DNA of 64,000 nucleotides from JAGVSZ01 sp035456405 (GTDB lineage: Bacteria; Pseudomonadota; Gammaproteobacteria; Burkholderiales; SG8-39), in contig DATIDG010000075.1 of NCBI GenBank assembly GCA_035456405.1, positions 185,195 through 249,194 on the forward strand. The letters run 5' to 3'. The notes beneath the pieces are model-generated. The model saw only the letters and a list, made by a program, of their open reading frames with translations. It was not told the DNA's origin and made no database searches. Positions 63,554 to 64,000 of the stretch are shown here, in pieces; the first letter of the stretch is position 1; each line of letters opens with the position of its first letter. The position numbers and the translations under genes were made by a program.

Positions 63554-64000
63554 TCACTTGACCGCGATCTTGCGCTGCTTCACGACCTGCGCCCAGCGCG
63601 CACGCTCGGCGCGCATGTCTTTCTCGAAGTCCGTCGGTGCGTTGCCCACGGTGCTCATGCCCTGAACGAAGAAGCGCGCGCGCATCTCGGTCGAGTCGAG
63701 CGCCTTTGCGGTGTCGCGGTAGACCTTGTCGACGATCTCCTTCGGCGTGCCGGCCGGGGCCACGATGCCGAACCAGCCATAGTTCTCGAAGCCGGGCAGC
63801 GTCTCGCCGACGGTGGGCACGCCCGGGATCTGCGGCGCCCGCTCCTTGCTCGTGACCGCCAGCGCCCGCAGCTTGCCCTGGTTGATGAACGCAATCGCTG
63901 CGGCGAGGTTCGGCGTCGCGAAGTTGGTCTGGCCCGCCACGAGGTCCGCGACGGCTGGGCCCTCGCCCTTGTACGGCACGTTCTGGGCGTCGATGCCGGC
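63554..64000 (-). CDS. Bug-family periplasmic solute receptor, N-terminus outside the window
   Basis: The C-terminal half of a Bug/TctC-like receptor. The frame is open to the last base. The visible part has NVPYKGEGPAVADLVAGQTN (the conserved ligand-loop block), GKLRALAVTSKERAPQIPGV and PTVGETLPGFENYGWFGIVAPAGTP, ending in a KQRKIAVK tail. Likely first or second gene of the fumarase operon; its ligand may be the substrate of the downstream hydro-lyase. Confidence 0.9.
   Translation of the reverse strand, partial: AGIDAQNVPYKGEGPAVADLVAGQTNFATPNLAAAIAFINQGKLRALAVTSKERAPQIPGVPTVGETLPGFENYGWFGIVAPAGTPKEIVDKVYRDTAKALDSTEMRARFFVQGMSTVGNAPTDFEKDMRAERARWAQVVKQRKIAVK

Overview
The window is high-GC DNA from a betaproteobacterium, most likely Burkholderiales. 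The evidence is the Bug-family (tripartite tricarboxylate) receptors, the TctE/TctD pair, the TRAP/TAXI transporters, a phasin, and the rpsU-yqeY-dnaG-rpoD block followed by a CAU-anticodon tRNA. No rRNA, CRISPR array, phage or complete insertion sequence was seen.

Layout. 0-4.7 kb: end of a TRAP permease gene, a KANL3-type hydrolase, a protein with two PARP-type zinc fingers, a run of broken or fused genes, and a MaoC hydratase. 4.7-9.3 kb: an OmpR regulator divergent from a receiver-only protein and a large hybrid histidine kinase. 9.5-17.1 kb: many small envelope or stress-type genes (secreted peptides, phasin, peptidoglycan-binding protein, BrkB/YihY protein, pssA, DUF1328, zinc ribbon, ABM, cupin). 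17.6-21.6 kb: a haem-type HAMP sensor, a NarL regulator and a hybrid kinase of the HDLRQP type. 22-25.4 kb: a membrane protein and a Tat-exported multicopper oxidase. 25.77-31.85 kb: a region bounded by a complete tRNA(CAU) and a 47-bp copy of its 3' half, holding a second BrkB/YihY gene, a desaturase, a decayed group II intron and hsp20. 31.9-50.2 kb: mainly housekeeping genes (gor, rpoD, dnaG, yqeY, rpsU, tctED-like, tsaD, plsY, folB, ybaK, xerD, ogt, phzF-like, a MocR regulator, typA). 50.2-64 kb: an almost entirely minus-strand accessory block with a Fur-box gene, a frameshifted lysozyme gene, LysE, Bug receptors, a Crp/Fnr regulator, a TAXI-TRAP transporter, a ThDP enzyme, an orphan FrdA/SdhA-like flavoprotein and a two-subunit class I fumarase/tartrate dehydratase.

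How the genes fit together. The 52.9-64 kb block reads as an organic-acid uptake and catabolism unit: periplasmic receptors and TRAP permease bring in a carboxylate, which the fumarase-type hydro-lyase, flavoprotein and ThDP enzyme could process under the Crp/Fnr-type regulator. The substrate is not evident. The most unusual content is the pile-up of gene remnants (MFS tail, receiver tail, gamma-glutamyltransferase head, EamA tail, frameshifted lysozyme), an intact DsbA-hydrolase tail chimera, the double PARP-finger protein, and the tRNA-bounded segment whose two repeats lie exactly 6000 bp apart.
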